From: Vibrio cincinnatiensis
Lineage (GTDB): Bacteria; Pseudomonadota; Gammaproteobacteria; Enterobacterales; Vibrionaceae
Reading direction: 5' to 3'
DNA: 64,000 bases
NCBI RefSeq assembly: GCF_022113815.1
Contig: NZ_SGOM01000010.1
Coordinates: forward strand, 62,001 to 126,000
The notes below the pieces were generated by a model, which was not told the DNA's origin, made no database searches, and saw nothing but the letters and a program-made list of their open reading frames with translations. A program made the position numbers and the translations under genes. This document shows positions 47,527 through 57,996 of this stretch, piece by piece (position 1 is the stretch's first letter; the number at the start of each line of letters is the position of its first letter).

Positions 47527-48426
47527 CTACAAGGCAAAACTGCCTGCCAAGGTGGATAAAATGAGGTTCCAACCATCAACCAAGACAAAAAGCATCAATT
47601 TGAAAGGTAACGAAACAATCATTGGTGATAGCATCATCATCCCCATCGCCATCAAAACTGAAGCGACGACCAAGTCAATAATTAAAAATGGCAAAAAAAG
47701 CATAAAGCCAATTTGAAAAGCGGTTTTTAATTCTGAGGTAATAAAAGCAGGAATGAGCACCGCCATCGATACTTCTTCAGGGCTTTGTACTTCTGAGCCT
47801 GAAATATTAACGAAGGTTTCTAAATCTTTCAGTCGCGTTTGTTTCAGCATAAAAGCCTTCATTGGCTCTTGGGCCAAATCAAATGCTTGGCGCGCCGACA
47901 TCTGTTCATTGAGATAGGGTTGAACCGCTTGATCGTTAATCTGATTCAGTACTGGGGACATAATGAAGAAGGTAAGAAATATCGCAATCCCAATAATAAC
48001 CTGATTTGATGGCGTTTGTTGTAATCCCATAGCCTGACGCAAAATCGACATGACGACCACAATTCGGGTGAAGGAAGTCATCAAGATAACCATTGCCGGT
48101 AAAAAACCGAGCATGGTCATTAGGGCTAAAATTTGTAAATTAACCGAGTAATCTTCGCTTCCATCAGGATTCGTCGTCATGGTAAAGGCCGGAATACCAC
48201 CGCCACCACTGCTACTCGTTAAGGCCAACGATTTTGTCGCGCCTTGCTCTTTCTCCATGGTACTAACCGTCACGCCTCCATCAGCAAGCGTATTAGCCGG
48301 AATCGGAGTTTCCAACTCTTGCTGTGCACTCGCCAAAGGAGCCCAGAGAAAAATGATGGAACAAATGAGGGTCATCATCCAAGATAACGACACCGAACAG
48401 AAAGTATATCGACGGTTATTTATCAT
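47527..48426 (-). CDS. fliP: FliP, flagellar export gate protein
   Basis: 299 residues with a signal-peptide-like N-terminus (cleavage after APLASA near 35), then a periplasmic segment of about 60 residues and four membrane helices. Family blocks are [28 protein letters not shown] and [25 protein letters not shown]. It forms the pentameric ring of the export gate. Its start overlaps the fliO end by 11 bases. The periplasmic linker is Gly/Ser rich (SSSGGGG), longer than in enterobacteria. Confidence 0.96.
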   Translation of the reverse strand: MINNRRYTFCSVSLSWMMTLICSIIFLWAPLASAQQELETPIPANTLADGGVTVSTMEKEQGATKSLALTSSSGGGGIPAFTMTTNPDGSEDYSVNLQILALMTMLGFLPAMVILMTSFTRIVVVMSILRQAMGLQQTPSNQVIIGIAIFLTFFIMSPVLNQINDQAVQPYLNEQMSARQAFDLAQEPMKAFMLKQTRLKDLETFVNISGSEVQSPEEVSMAVLIPAFITSELKTAFQIGFMLFLPFLIIDLVVASVLMAMGMMMLSPMIVSLPFKLMLFVLVDGWNLILSTLAGSFAL

Positions 48427-48793
48427 GTTTTTTCAGTAACTGAGTCAGTTGAGTAGCGAATGAAGGTGCATCGTAAGTTTCTTGTGTCAGTGGCGTTTCC
48501 AACTTCGAAATTAACTGGATAGATTGCGCCGTCACACCAATAAGAAACTGTTCCTCCCCCACTTGCACAATCATCAATCGTTCTTTCGTGCCGATAGGCA
48601 ATTGACGCATGACTTGAAAGCCTTTGTGCTGCCCAAAGGTTGGAACACGCATACGTTTGAGTAACCAAGCTAAGCATAAAATCAGTACAACAACGAATAA
48701 AAGCGACCCGAAAGTGGTCGCTATATCCAGTGAAGCCGTCTCCGCTGCCCAAGTTGGGAACGAAACAAAAAATAAACTTATGAGCTTTTTCAT
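48416..48793 (-). CDS. fliO: FliO, flagellar export gate assembly protein
   Basis: 125 residues with a signal-like N-terminus, one membrane helix (about 29-46) and a cytoplasmic domain ending TQLLKKHDK. The helix is followed by [33 protein letters not shown], the FliO/FliZ pattern. It acts as a scaffold for FliP assembly. It starts three bases after fliN and overlaps fliP. Confidence 0.93.
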   Translation of the reverse strand: MKKLISLFFVSFPTWAAETASLDIATTFGSLLFVVVLILCLAWLLKRMRVPTFGQHKGFQVMRQLPIGTKERLMIVQVGEEQFLIGVTAQSIQLISKLETPLTQETYDAPSFATQLTQLLKKHDK

Positions 48794-48796
48794 AAG

Positions 48797-49207
48797 TTAT
48801 CTCAGTTTCTTAATTCGTTCCGTTTGGCTGATCACATCCGTCAGGCGAATACCAAACTTATCGTTGACCACCACAACTTCTCCATGAGCAATCAAAGTAC
48901 CATTAACCATCACATCTAATGACTCACCTGCAATACGATCCAACTCAACCACTGAACCTTGGTTTAATTGCAGTAAGTTACGAATACTGATTTTTGAACG
49001 CCCAACTTCCATTGAAATGGTAACAGGAATATCCATAATGGTGTCGAGTTTACGACGTTCATCATCAGTAATGGGTGGCGCAGTATCTTTTAACTCATCC
49101 AATGGCGCGGCTAACACCTCATCGACATCGATTTCTGGGGCATTAGGATCTTCCCCAAGCGCTGCAGCCCACTCATCTGCCAGCTTTTGATCATCTGATT
49201 TTGACAT
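48797..49207 (-). CDS. fliN: FliN, flagellar switch and export docking protein
   Basis: 136 residues. An acidic variable N-terminus is followed by the SpoA domain: IMDIPVTISMEVGRSKISIRNLLQLNQGSVVELDRIAGE, then VMVNGTLIAHGEVVVVNDKFGIRL. It forms the lower C ring with FliM and docks the FliH-FliI complex. It lies fifteen bases after fliM. Confidence 0.97.
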   Translation of the reverse strand: MSKSDDQKLADEWAAALGEDPNAPEIDVDEVLAAPLDELKDTAPPITDDERRKLDTIMDIPVTISMEVGRSKISIRNLLQLNQGSVVELDRIAGESLDVMVNGTLIAHGEVVVVNDKFGIRLTDVISQTERIKKLR

Positions 49208-49222
49208 CTTCGCTACCTATTT

Positions 49223-50284
49223 TTACTCATGTATATGTTCGTCATCTTCCAGCTCATCATTCTCTAGTTCTGCAATAATGTCTTTGCCTAAGAACGCGAG
49301 GTCGGTTTTCACCACATCTGGACGGCGGATTTTTTCTGAAATTTGTACCGCCAGTTTTTCACCTGAGCGGCCCATTTTTACTCGATAAGTGGGTAAGTCT
49401 TCCACAAACATCACTGCATGCTCTGGCATATCAATTGGGATAATGTCGCCCGTTTGCAGTTCCATTAGATCACGCAGTGCAATATCTTGTTCTAATAAAT
49501 TAACTCGAAAGTTAATGGGCACATCCATGATCTCTTCCCGAAGAGCTGAACTCCAGCGTACATCGGTTTCCATTTTATCCGACTGAACACCGGCATCGAG
49601 TAATTCTCGAATAGGCTCAACCATCGAATACGGCATAACCATATGAAAATCACCGCCCCCTCCATCCACTTCAATATGAAATGAACAGACAACGATCACT
49701 TCCGTTGGGCTAACAATGTTAGCCATACTTGGGTTAACTTCAGAATCAAGGTATTCAAACTCAACGCCCATCACAGGAGACCAAGCTTCTTTATAGTCAG
49801 TAAAGACGATTTTTAGTAATAATTGAATCACTCGACGTTCAGTCGGCGTAAATTCACGACCTTCGATTCGAGCATGGTAGCGTCCATCTCCACCAAAGAA
49901 GTTTTCTACCAGAATAAACACCAAACGCGCTTCCATTGTGACAAGCGCCGTTCCTTTAAGAGGACGAAAACGAACCATGTTTAAACTGGTCGGTACGTAC
50001 AAAGTATTTTGGTATTCACCAAACTTCATCATTTGTACGCCATTGATCGATACTTCTGCAGTTTTGCGAAGCATATTAAATAAACTGATGCGCATGTGCC
50101 GAGCAAAACGTTCATTAATCAGTTCTAAGGTCGGCATCCGACCACGAACAATGCGATCTTGTGATGAAAAATCAAACGAGACAGCCCCCGCATCTGCGGA
50201 ATCTAATTCGTCTTCTCCTTCATCAACACTGTCTACGCCATGCAACAGTGCATCAATTTCGTCTTGGCTTAATAAATCGGTCAC
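49223..50284 (-). CDS. fliM: FliM, flagellar switch protein
   Basis: 353 residues. The N-terminal CheY-P-binding peptide LLSQDEIDALLHGV is present, then the middle CheC-like domain (ERFARHMRISLFNMLRKTAEV, with GGDGRYHARIEGREFTPTE), then the C-terminal SpoA domain (LRDLMELQTGDIIPIDMPE). It links FliG to FliN in the C ring and receives the chemotaxis signal. It ends with an acidic tail. Confidence 0.97.
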   Translation of the reverse strand: MTDLLSQDEIDALLHGVDSVDEGEDELDSADAGAVSFDFSSQDRIVRGRMPTLELINERFARHMRISLFNMLRKTAEVSINGVQMMKFGEYQNTLYVPTSLNMVRFRPLKGTALVTMEARLVFILVENFFGGDGRYHARIEGREFTPTERRVIQLLLKIVFTDYKEAWSPVMGVEFEYLDSEVNPSMANIVSPTEVIVVCSFHIEVDGGGGDFHMVMPYSMVEPIRELLDAGVQSDKMETDVRWSSALREEIMDVPINFRVNLLEQDIALRDLMELQTGDIIPIDMPEHAVMFVEDLPTYRVKMGRSGEKLAVQISEKIRRPDVVKTDLAFLGKDIIAELENDELEDDEHIHE

Positions 50285-50292
50285 GTACTCAC

Positions 50293-50775
50293 CTATTGCA
50301 TTACAAAGTCAGTAAAGAGCACTCGTTCAATCACTGGCTCTCCAACCACTTGTGTCATCGCCGCTTTAATATCGTCTGTCGCCTTATCTCGTAACTCAAT
50401 ACGTCCAGAAGTGGTTCGTAGTTGCTCAACCGAAGCAGAGGCAAAGGTTGCTAATAGTGTACTTTCCACCAAGGGGGAGTGATAGCGAGCTAAATTATCG
50501 TTTTTGCTACCTCGCACCATAAGTTGTACTTTTATTTGTACCATTCGACCACGATTCTCACCACTCACATTGAATACAAAGGGTTGAGAAATATTGACGT
50601 AAGAGACAGGATCAACCGTCACAGTATCTTGAGCTCTTACCGTTTCTTTGGGTTCAGAACTATCCGATCCAAGAAAGAAAAAAGCGCCCCCAGCAATCAG
50701 TAATAAGGCGACGACTGCCCCAACAATGATTAATAGTTTATTTTTACTTTTTGGTGCATTTTCATCAACAGCCAT
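50293..50775 (-). CDS. fliL: FliL, stator-associated flagellar protein
   Basis: 160 residues with one N-terminal membrane helix (about 13-32, LLIIVGAVVALLLIAGGAFFFL) and a periplasmic stomatin-like domain (DPVSYVNISQPFVFNVSG and TSGRIELRDKATDDIKAAM). It forms a ring around the stator units and supports torque. It starts 32 bases after fliK and precedes fliM by eight bases. Confidence 0.96.
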   Translation of the reverse strand: MAVDENAPKSKNKLLIIVGAVVALLLIAGGAFFFLGSDSSEPKETVRAQDTVTVDPVSYVNISQPFVFNVSGENRGRMVQIKVQLMVRGSKNDNLARYHSPLVESTLLATFASASVEQLRTTSGRIELRDKATDDIKAAMTQVVGEPVIERVLFTDFVMQ

Positions 50776-50807
50776 AACTTACTCTATGCGGTTATTTTTC
50801 TATTAGT

Positions 50808-52445
50808 TTAAGCGTAATAGCTGATTCCATCACGCTTTGTTGTTACATTCAAATCCAGTTTAATGTCAGACTCAATATTTTCATCGCCCGCCAAAACCTC
50901 TCGCCCCGCCGATGATCCCGATTCGCCACCATTTGCTGAATAACGTTGCTGTTGGCCAGCATTTTGTTGCTGAACAGAAGTATCGGCTAACTGAACGCCT
51001 TGCTGAGCCAACATTTCTCTCAAACGCGGCATGGATTGCTCTAAAGCATCACGAGCTTGGCTATTCGCCACCGTAAATTGCACACTAGCGCCATCACCAT
51101 GCATATTCATTCTAATATGCATTCGACCAAGTTCTGGTGGATCAAGGCGAATATCAATATTTTTTAGATTTTTCGACATCATCATTTGTACCCGTTCAGC
51201 CATTTCATCGGCCACCATTCCTTTATTTAGAGCTAAAGGTAACGGTTGCCCTTGAATGGGGGCGGGTTCATTGCGCAACCCCGAGGGTTGTGCCGTTGTC
51301 GATTGTCCAGCCGCAGAAGCTAATTGCTGAGCAAAGAGAGAATTGCTCTCAGGCTCTGAACCAAGCGACTCTTTTTCTTTTCCAAATAAAGCGGCCCCAT
51401 TCAACGATGCTTTTAATACATTCGGATCCATTCCCGGTGTCGATTGGACGAACTCAGGCATTGAGATCGCCGCCGCACTTCCTGCTTGAGTTGCTGTAAA
51501 AGGAGCCTCATTCACCATCGCGGAGACACCTGCCGGGTGCGTAGGTGGTTGAGATGAAGCGGCCATGGCTGAAAACGAGAACGAACCACTTGGCGCACTA
51601 GGTTTGCTCGGTTCATGACGAACCTGAGCCTCACCTTGAGTGAGTGGGAGGGCCTGTTCGGCCAGCTCCGATACCTCAACCTCGCTACTCGCCGTTTTCG
51701 CCACTAAAGGCTCTTCCTCCTCTTCGGTAAGAGGGGTATTTTGTGCGGGCTGCTGAATTTGTGAGTGAACGATCGATGCCTCGTCAACTAACTGAACAAT
51801 GGCCTCTCCTGATTCGTCGAGAGGTCGGTCGGAAAATTCCACATCCGTACGAGTGGCATCCGCTTTATTGACGGCGACTTCTTGGTTATCCCAAACGGGG
51901 AGCTCCACAGCCTCTAACGATACAGCATCTTGTTTTTGTGCAGCCGAAAAATCCGCCCATTCACTGTCTTCATTGGGCAAGTTCTTGCCGCTTGTCTTAA
52001 CTAATGTTTGATTGGCTTGCTGTAATCGACCAAGCAGTTCATCGCCCTGATTCATCACCTGTGCGGTTGTGATAGAGGGTTCCAGACTCTCTTCATGTTC
52101 CAGAGTAGAAAGACTCTCTATGTCAGCCTGCTTAGAATGAGCCACCGGTTGATTCGTAGACGCTTCATCTTGAGAGTCTGCCACCGCTTGCTCGGACTCT
52201 TCCCCACTGAGCTCAATCAACTCGGACGAGATCTCTTCCGACTGTATGGGTAAAGCCGCCAAATCCGTATTTTCTGACTCAACTTCGGATTGAGAATGAA
52301 ACAAAAGTGCGGTTAATTTATCTAGAAACCCGGTTACCTCTCCAGCTTCGCCCTCTTTTGATGAGATGTTTTTTGAGTTTGCATTGGTTGCACTCACGCT
52401 GGAAATAGGCTTGCTATCAACTGAAGAGATTGGATTAATATTCAT
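50808..52445 (-). CDS. fliK: FliK, hook-length control protein
   Basis: 545 residues. The first 400 or so are acidic, Ser/Gln/Glu-rich and of low complexity, as expected for an extended molecular ruler. The C-terminal Flg_hook domain is at about 425-505 (NIDIRLDPPELGRMHIRMNM, MPRLREMLAQQGVQLADTSV), followed by a Gln/Ser-rich tail. FliK is exported, measures the hook and triggers FlhB switching. ATG 52445 is used; a GTG five codons upstream (52460) is possible. A sigma54 promoter lies upstream. Confidence 0.95.
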   Translation of the reverse strand: MNINPISSVDSKPISSVSATNANSKNISSKEGEAGEVTGFLDKLTALLFHSQSEVESENTDLAALPIQSEEISSELIELSGEESEQAVADSQDEASTNQPVAHSKQADIESLSTLEHEESLEPSITTAQVMNQGDELLGRLQQANQTLVKTSGKNLPNEDSEWADFSAAQKQDAVSLEAVELPVWDNQEVAVNKADATRTDVEFSDRPLDESGEAIVQLVDEASIVHSQIQQPAQNTPLTEEEEEPLVAKTASSEVEVSELAEQALPLTQGEAQVRHEPSKPSAPSGSFSFSAMAASSQPPTHPAGVSAMVNEAPFTATQAGSAAAISMPEFVQSTPGMDPNVLKASLNGAALFGKEKESLGSEPESNSLFAQQLASAAGQSTTAQPSGLRNEPAPIQGQPLPLALNKGMVADEMAERVQMMMSKNLKNIDIRLDPPELGRMHIRMNMHGDGASVQFTVANSQARDALEQSMPRLREMLAQQGVQLADTSVQQQNAGQQQRYSANGGESGSSAGREVLAGDENIESDIKLDLNVTTKRDGISYYA

Positions 52446-52526
52446 ATTCACATCGCTCACATTGTATATAACACCTAAAAGCTCTGCTTGGTATTGACTG
52501 CAGCTCGCATCAGAGACTACAACCCA

Positions 52527-52542
52527 TGCAATAAATGAGCCA
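52527..52542 (-). promoter_or_regulatory. sigma54 promoter of fliK operon
   Basis: On the minus strand TGGCTC-ATTTA-TTGCA fits the sigma54 consensus TGGCAC-N5-TTGCA at -24/-12 with the invariant GG and GC in register. It lies about 80 bases before fliK, in the 102-base gap after fliJ, so fliK-flhB may be transcribed separately from fliE-fliJ. Confidence 0.75.
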
Positions 52543-52562
52543 AAGCTAGCTTTTAAACGGTA

Positions 52563-53015
52563 TTAGCGAGAGGTTGAACGAAGGCGTTGACGATTAAAGC
52601 TGAGAGTCGAAAATTCATCCATCTGTTTTTGCTCTCGCCGCGCTTGTAAGCGCTCTCTTTCACTCTGTTTTTTCTCAATCAACCACTCATAAGAACGACG
52701 CTGCTTACGCACATTCATCCAATGTTGTTGGCAATTTTCCACTTGCTGAGTGAAATGCTGCTCGGCGCTGCGCTGCTTCGCTAAAGTTTCATCCAACTGA
52801 GTTAGGAAACGGTTTAAGTGACCATATTGGCTAGCGGTTAATCCTGCCTGCCCACGTTGAACCAGTTGCTGGCAGTATTCCAAGCGATACTGTTCAATCT
52901 GTTTCAATTGTTGATAGTAACCGTCCAGTTCATTTCTGGCTTTACTCAAAGCCATCACGGCCTGATCTTCCGACTCTTTGGCTTGCCCTAACAAAAACTC
53001 TAACGCATTGTCCAT
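52563..53015 (-). CDS. fliJ: FliJ, export chaperone and ATPase stalk
   Basis: 150 residues, almost entirely coiled coil, rich in Gln, Arg and Glu, with the pattern LDGYYQQLKQIEQYRLEYCQQL. It forms the central stalk in the FliI hexamer and escorts empty chaperones. It lies seven bases after fliI. Confidence 0.95.
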   Translation of the reverse strand: MDNALEFLLGQAKESEDQAVMALSKARNELDGYYQQLKQIEQYRLEYCQQLVQRGQAGLTASQYGHLNRFLTQLDETLAKQRSAEQHFTQQVENCQQHWMNVRKQRRSYEWLIEKKQSERERLQARREQKQMDEFSTLSFNRQRLRSTSR

Positions 53016-53022
53016 CGCTTAC

Positions 53023-54345
53023 CTACTCCATACTCAGTACATTTTTCAGCATACCGATACACATGTCGTAAGGAACCGATTCTTTCATTTCTTGTTGCAA
53101 ATAATTGTCTAACCGTGGTTTCAGGGTAAAGGCGCTATCAATCGCTTTATCAGTTCCCGGTTTATAAGCACCAATCGAGACCAAATCTTGGTTTTTACGA
53201 CAAATCGACAGAATTTGCCGTACCGCTTTTGACATCAGCATATGTTCATCGGTTGTAATTTGTGGCATAACACGGCTGACCGATTTCTCGACATCAATGG
53301 CAGGATAATGCCCCGCATCGGCCATCTCCCGAGAAAGCACAATATGCCCATCAAGAATTGCACGAGAAGCATCGGCAATCGGATCCTGTAGATCATCCCC
53401 TTCGGTTAATACCGTGAAAAAGGCTGTGATAGAGCCTTGTTCGGGACCACCATTGCCCGCTCTCTCAACTAATGCGGGTAATTTAGCAAAAACCGAAGGT
53501 GGATAGCCTTTGGTTGCCGGTGGTTCGCCCACTGATAACGCAATTTCCCGCTGAGCTTGTGCAAAACGGGTTAATGAGTCCATCAATAGCAAAACATCCA
53601 ACCCTTGATCACGAAAATATTCAGCAATCGCCAATGCCGTCTGACAACCTTTCAAACGCATGAGTGGAGAGGCATCGGCTGGAGCGGCCACAACCACCGC
53701 ACGTTGACGGCCATCAATACCCAAAATTTCTTCAATAAATTCTTTAACTTCTCGACCACGCTCACCAATTAAGCCCACCACAACGACTTGTGCCGTGGTT
53801 CCGCGAGTCATCATACCTAAGGTGACCGATTTACCAACCCCTGAACCAGCAAACAGACCAATTCGTTGTCCTTTACCTACCGTCAATAAACCGTTGATGG
53901 CTTTAATTCCCACATCCAAGGGTTCACTGATCGGCTTGCGTGATAATGGGTTAATCGGTTGGGCGTTGAACGTTGCGTATTGATCGGTGTATATGGGACC
54001 CAGCCCATCTAATGGGTTACCCACCCCATCAATGACTCGCCCTAGTAATTCCATTCCAACCGCCAAGCCCGCTTCTTCTGTTAATGGGGTCACTTTTGCA
54101 CCGGGCAACACCCCATTAATTTGCTCACTAGGCATTAAGAATAAGCTGTCGCCAGAAAAACCAACCACTTCCGCTTCCATTTCACCAGACATGGTTTCCA
54201 CTAGACACAAACTTCCAATGGGGGCTCGGCATCCTGTCGCTTCAAGGGTTAACCCTACGACTCGAACCAACTTACCAGAGGCGACTGGACGACTTGTTAA
54301 GCCTTGGGTTTTATATTGTGCTAATCGGTCTGCCAGCGCTTGCAT
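53023..54345 (-). CDS. fliI: FliI, flagellar export ATPase
   Basis: 440 residues, F1-beta-like. Walker A is [14 protein letters not shown] near 165 and Walker B is [34 protein letters not shown] carries the catalytic Glu region. It drives unfolding and export of flagellar substrates with FliH and FliJ. ATG 54345 overlaps the fliH stop (TAATG) and gives a normal N-terminus; the longer frame to 54381 lies inside fliH. Confidence 0.97.
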   Translation of the reverse strand: MQALADRLAQYKTQGLTSRPVASGKLVRVVGLTLEATGCRAPIGSLCLVETMSGEMEAEVVGFSGDSLFLMPSEQINGVLPGAKVTPLTEEAGLAVGMELLGRVIDGVGNPLDGLGPIYTDQYATFNAQPINPLSRKPISEPLDVGIKAINGLLTVGKGQRIGLFAGSGVGKSVTLGMMTRGTTAQVVVVGLIGERGREVKEFIEEILGIDGRQRAVVVAAPADASPLMRLKGCQTALAIAEYFRDQGLDVLLLMDSLTRFAQAQREIALSVGEPPATKGYPPSVFAKLPALVERAGNGGPEQGSITAFFTVLTEGDDLQDPIADASRAILDGHIVLSREMADAGHYPAIDVEKSVSRVMPQITTDEHMLMSKAVRQILSICRKNQDLVSIGAYKPGTDKAIDSAFTLKPRLDNYLQQEMKESVPYDMCIGMLKNVLSME

Positions 54346-55148
54346 TAGTCTTGCCCTTGCTGATGACGATTCGTTCCACAAAAACGTTGTAACACGCTAC
54401 GAATACGTTCTTCCATACGGTAGTTAACACTCGATTCACCCGCTTCAATTTGAACATCACCTCGATTCAGGGCTGGCTCACTGTTCAATGTCCATTGACG
54501 AAGTTCAAGCGCTTCCTCACCATAAGCATGTTTGATGATTTCACAATCTTCGGGATGAAGTTTGACATGAATAGTATGTCCCGCGATGGGTAGAGCCTCT
54601 ACCGATTCTTTGACCGTATCCAAAATAACTTGAGGGTTCATTTGTACTTCCACACGGACGACTTCTTTTACGAGCGTCAGTACCATATCAACCAACTGTT
54701 TTTCCACCTGAGCATTCATTAACTCCAGCGGTTGGGCGAATTGGTTCGCAAGGTTTAGGAAGTGTTCCACTTGTTGTTGGATCTGTGCTTGGCCTGCAGC
54801 TAACCCTTCCGTTTCCCCAGCCTGAATCCCTTCTTGATGGCCGATATCAAAACCAGCTTGCTTACCTTGTTCAAAACCTTGCTGATACCCTTCCGCTTGC
54901 CCTTGCTCTAACCCTTCCTGATAAGCGGCCTGTTTAATCAGCTCTATTTCTTCATCACTGAGAGTAAGAGGTAAGTCTGCTTCCTCTTCATCAAAACTAG
55001 GTACCCAAGCAGGGTCATAATTTAATGCGGTTTCTTTGGCTTTTTTATTCTGTTCGTTAGCATAATCGGGTAACCCCCACTTTTTAGGCGATTCTACGGT
55101 GGCATCAGAGCCTAAACGGATAAAACCACGCTTTCTTTCTCCAGTCAT
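54345..55148 (-). CDS. fliH: FliH, regulator of the flagellar export ATPase
   Basis: 267 residues. The centre (about 78-125) is a run of four-residue periodicity [16 protein letters not shown]...[13 protein letters not shown], the GxxxG-type helix-packing repeat typical of FliH. The C-terminal domain ([20 protein letters not shown] ... [19 protein letters not shown]) binds FliI. It forms the peripheral stalk that links FliI to FliN. It lies 54 bases after fliG. Confidence 0.95.
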   Translation of the reverse strand: MTGERKRGFIRLGSDATVESPKKWGLPDYANEQNKKAKETALNYDPAWVPSFDEEEADLPLTLSDEEIELIKQAAYQEGLEQGQAEGYQQGFEQGKQAGFDIGHQEGIQAGETEGLAAGQAQIQQQVEHFLNLANQFAQPLELMNAQVEKQLVDMVLTLVKEVVRVEVQMNPQVILDTVKESVEALPIAGHTIHVKLHPEDCEIIKHAYGEEALELRQWTLNSEPALNRGDVQIEAGESSVNYRMEERIRSVLQRFCGTNRHQQGQD

Positions 55149-55202
55149 GAGACACCTTATCCAACGATAAAAAAGGCCGGCTGAGTCAGCAGGCCTTGTT
55201 CA

Positions 55203-56243
55203 TTATAAAAATTCATCCGCCCCGCCAGACAACATGAGATCCCCGTTGTCTGCCATTCGTCGGGCAATGGCCAAGATTTCTTTTTGCGCCGCTTCCACAT
55301 CTGAAACTTTAATCGGTGGCATCGCTTCCAAGTCATCTTTCATCAACTCAGCAGCACGCTTCGACATATTTTTGAAGATTTTCTCGCGTAAGGTTTCGTC
55401 GGCCCCTTTGAGTGCTTTTTGCAGCACATCTTGAGGAACATCCCGCAGCAATTTCTGAATACCTTGGTCGTCGACTTCCACCAAGTTTTCAAAGACAAAC
55501 ATGAGGTCTTCGATCTGAGTTGCGAGGTCTTCATCTTGCTCACGCATCTGATCCATAAGTAGACCTTCAATGTTGTTATCCAGATAGTTCATAATATCGG
55601 CAGCCGCTTTCAGGCCACCAATTTTCGCAGCTTGAGCCCCAGCTTGACCAGCAAACTGTTTCTCCATAATTTCATTCAGTTCTGCCAAGGCCGAAGGTTG
55701 TACTTCTTCAAGGTTAGCAATACGCATCATGAGATCCAGACGATCTCGCTCTGAGAACTGGGCGAGGATTTCAGCAGACTGGTCAGGATCAAGGTAAGAC
55801 AATACAATGGTCTGAATTTGCGGGTGCTCATTCACAATGATACTGGCCACTTGTCTTGGATCCATCCATTTCAATGAATCCAATCCTTTCGAGCCGGTGC
55901 CAAGTAGAATTTGATCCACCAAGTTATTCGCTTTATCTTCACCTAAGGCAGCAATTAATGCATTACGCATAAAGTCTTCACTTCCCATCCCAATATTGGT
56001 GTATTTTTGGATATCTTCCAAAAAGGAGCGGTGAACGGCGGTCACTTTATCTTGGCTCAAATCCTTTGCTTTCGCCATTGCACTCCCTACTCGCTGAACT
56101 TGTTTGGGTTCTAAATAGCGAATAATCCCAGCAGCGTCTTCTTCATTAAGACTCAGCAATAAGATAGCAGCACGTTCCTCACCGGGAATATTGGCAATAT
56201 CGATGCCATTTTCTGCATCTTTACTTATGATTTCATTAGGCAT
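55203..56243 (-). CDS. fliG: FliG, flagellar rotor switch protein
   Basis: 346 residues in three armadillo-like domains. The N-terminal domain (GEERAAILLLSLNEEDAAGIIRYLEPKQVQ) binds FliF, the middle has the EHPQ motif near residue 137, and the C-terminal domain carries the torque helix MFVFENLVEVDDQGIQKLLRDV with charged residues facing the stator. Its start overlaps the fliF end by eight bases. Confidence 0.97.
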   Translation of the reverse strand: MPNEIISKDAENGIDIANIPGEERAAILLLSLNEEDAAGIIRYLEPKQVQRVGSAMAKAKDLSQDKVTAVHRSFLEDIQKYTNIGMGSEDFMRNALIAALGEDKANNLVDQILLGTGSKGLDSLKWMDPRQVASIIVNEHPQIQTIVLSYLDPDQSAEILAQFSERDRLDLMMRIANLEEVQPSALAELNEIMEKQFAGQAGAQAAKIGGLKAAADIMNYLDNNIEGLLMDQMREQDEDLATQIEDLMFVFENLVEVDDQGIQKLLRDVPQDVLQKALKGADETLREKIFKNMSKRAAELMKDDLEAMPPIKVSDVEAAQKEILAIARRMADNGDLMLSGGADEFL

Positions 56244-57978
56244 TTTGCATCCAATTCTTCACAACTTGAGCCGCAAGTTCTGGCTCGTTGGCGACCAGAG
56301 CACGTACTGCTTTCAGTACATCCTCGTCTTTATGTAAATTAGGCAAATCAATACCAGAGCCGAATTCAAACAATTCACCTCCTTCAATATCACTGCCAAT
56401 CAGGCTGGTTTCGCCATCAATACCAATCGGTAGGCCATCAGGGCCATACAACTGTTCGTCATCATCCGCAGTCGGGTTGAGCAATTTCTTCATCGCTGGA
56501 CGAACCAGTACTAATACAATAACAATAATCACCAGTGCACTGGCTAACCAACGAACCCAATCGTTAAAGTGCGGGTTTTCCCAAATAGGTACATCGGCCA
56601 ATTGTTCAAGCTCTGGCTCAGCAAACTGCATACTTAATACGTTTAAGAGGTCACCTCGGTTTTCATTAAACCCAACGGTCCCAATCAGTAACTGTCGAAT
56701 CGAACCTAGTTCACTCTCTGTTAGAGGCTGGTAAGTGACCTGACCATTTTCAGGATTCACCACCGGACGATTTTTGACAGCAACCGCTACGGTTTGGCGG
56801 TTCACCACCCCGGTTTGCTTTCTTTCATGGCTGATGGTGGTATCCAGTTCAAAGTTACGCGTTGCTTCACGATGAACAGAACCTTGGCCGAGTACAGAAC
56901 CGTCTTTCATCTGAGCAACATCTTGCGGAATCGATGCATCCGCAGGGGGTTGGTTACTCAATGCTCCGGGAACGCCGGCCACTACGTTACCGTTGTTATA
57001 GTCTTCTAGGGTGTATTCACTCCGAGTCGCTGGGGTATTTGGATCAAACACTTTACGAGTTTGCTCAACAGCACTGAAATCCAGCTCAATATCAACCTGT
57101 GCGGTGTAGTTACCCAGTCCTAAAATAGGAATGAGAACAGAGTCAATTTTGCTACGCAGATTTTCTTCTTGGCGACGTTCAAGCTCTTGTTCTTTACGAC
57201 GAGCGGAAGAAATCGGGTCTTGTGAACCCGAACTGAGTAAGCGCCCGTGTTGATCCGTTACGGTCACGCGAGTCGGTTTCATCCCCGGCACCGCACTCGC
57301 CACCATATCCACCACGGAATCGACTTCTTCCTGCTTCAGGTTGGCTCCGGTACGCAGGGTTAAAAATACGGAAGCTGACGCTTCTTGGTTATGGCGAACA
57401 AATACACTCTGCTTGGGAAGGGCAAGTAAAATACGCGCTTTATTCACTTGACGCATTTCTTCGATCGCTTTTGCTAGCTGACGTTCACGGCTAAGTTTTA
57501 AACGTTCTTGTTCCAAACGTTGAGAAACCCCAAACCCCATATCTTGCAGCAAAATATCATCACCCGCATTACGCGACTGATTTAACCCAGAGCGGACCAT
57601 ATTCAGTTTGATGCTATTGTAATCACTGCTCGGAACTAAAATCGTATTACCATCTAAACGATAAGCTTGTTTTTGTTGATCAAGATGATCCAATACTGGA
57701 ATGAGCTCTTCTGTATCATAAGCGCCAAGTGGACGCATTTCTGGTTCTTTTACCCAGAAAAATAGCATGACAATGAGTGCCACACAGATAGAGATCGAGA
57801 GTACCAGAACGATCTGCCGTAATAGGTCAAGATCGCCCATGGCAAAGTCCAATTTAGAAGAACTTTTTTCTTCTAAATCTGGATTTTGTGCACCACCATC
57901 AAGATCAACGCTGGTTGATAGAGCCTGTTCTCCACCAGAAGTTAATGCCAGATCGGTTGTTTGTTTATCTTCAGCCAC
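56236..57978 (-). CDS. fliF: FliF, MS-ring protein
   Basis: 580 residues. Two membrane helices flank the large periplasmic part: about 52-71 (VLVLSISICVALIVMLFFWV) and about 476-494 (LASALVIIVIVLVLVRPAM). Between them are YscJ/FliF ring-building domains (NMVRSGLNQSRNAGDDI, RILLALPKQSVFVRHNQEASASVFL). The C-terminal tail that binds FliG is present (KAVRALVANEPELAAQVVKNWM). It builds the MS ring at the base of the motor. Confidence 0.97.
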   Translation of the reverse strand: MAEDKQTTDLALTSGGEQALSTSVDLDGGAQNPDLEEKSSSKLDFAMGDLDLLRQIVLVLSISICVALIVMLFFWVKEPEMRPLGAYDTEELIPVLDHLDQQKQAYRLDGNTILVPSSDYNSIKLNMVRSGLNQSRNAGDDILLQDMGFGVSQRLEQERLKLSRERQLAKAIEEMRQVNKARILLALPKQSVFVRHNQEASASVFLTLRTGANLKQEEVDSVVDMVASAVPGMKPTRVTVTDQHGRLLSSGSQDPISSARRKEQELERRQEENLRSKIDSVLIPILGLGNYTAQVDIELDFSAVEQTRKVFDPNTPATRSEYTLEDYNNGNVVAGVPGALSNQPPADASIPQDVAQMKDGSVLGQGSVHREATRNFELDTTISHERKQTGVVNRQTVAVAVKNRPVVNPENGQVTYQPLTESELGSIRQLLIGTVGFNENRGDLLNVLSMQFAEPELEQLADVPIWENPHFNDWVRWLASALVIIVIVLVLVRPAMKKLLNPTADDDEQLYGPDGLPIGIDGETSLIGSDIEGGELFEFGSGIDLPNLHKDEDVLKAVRALVANEPELAAQVVKNWMQNA

Positions 57979-57996
57979 AGTTCATACCCTATGTGG

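Noticed and set aside
51137..51499. 120-codon open frame opposite fliK
   Set aside because: Low-complexity antisense of the FliK linker; no start signal.
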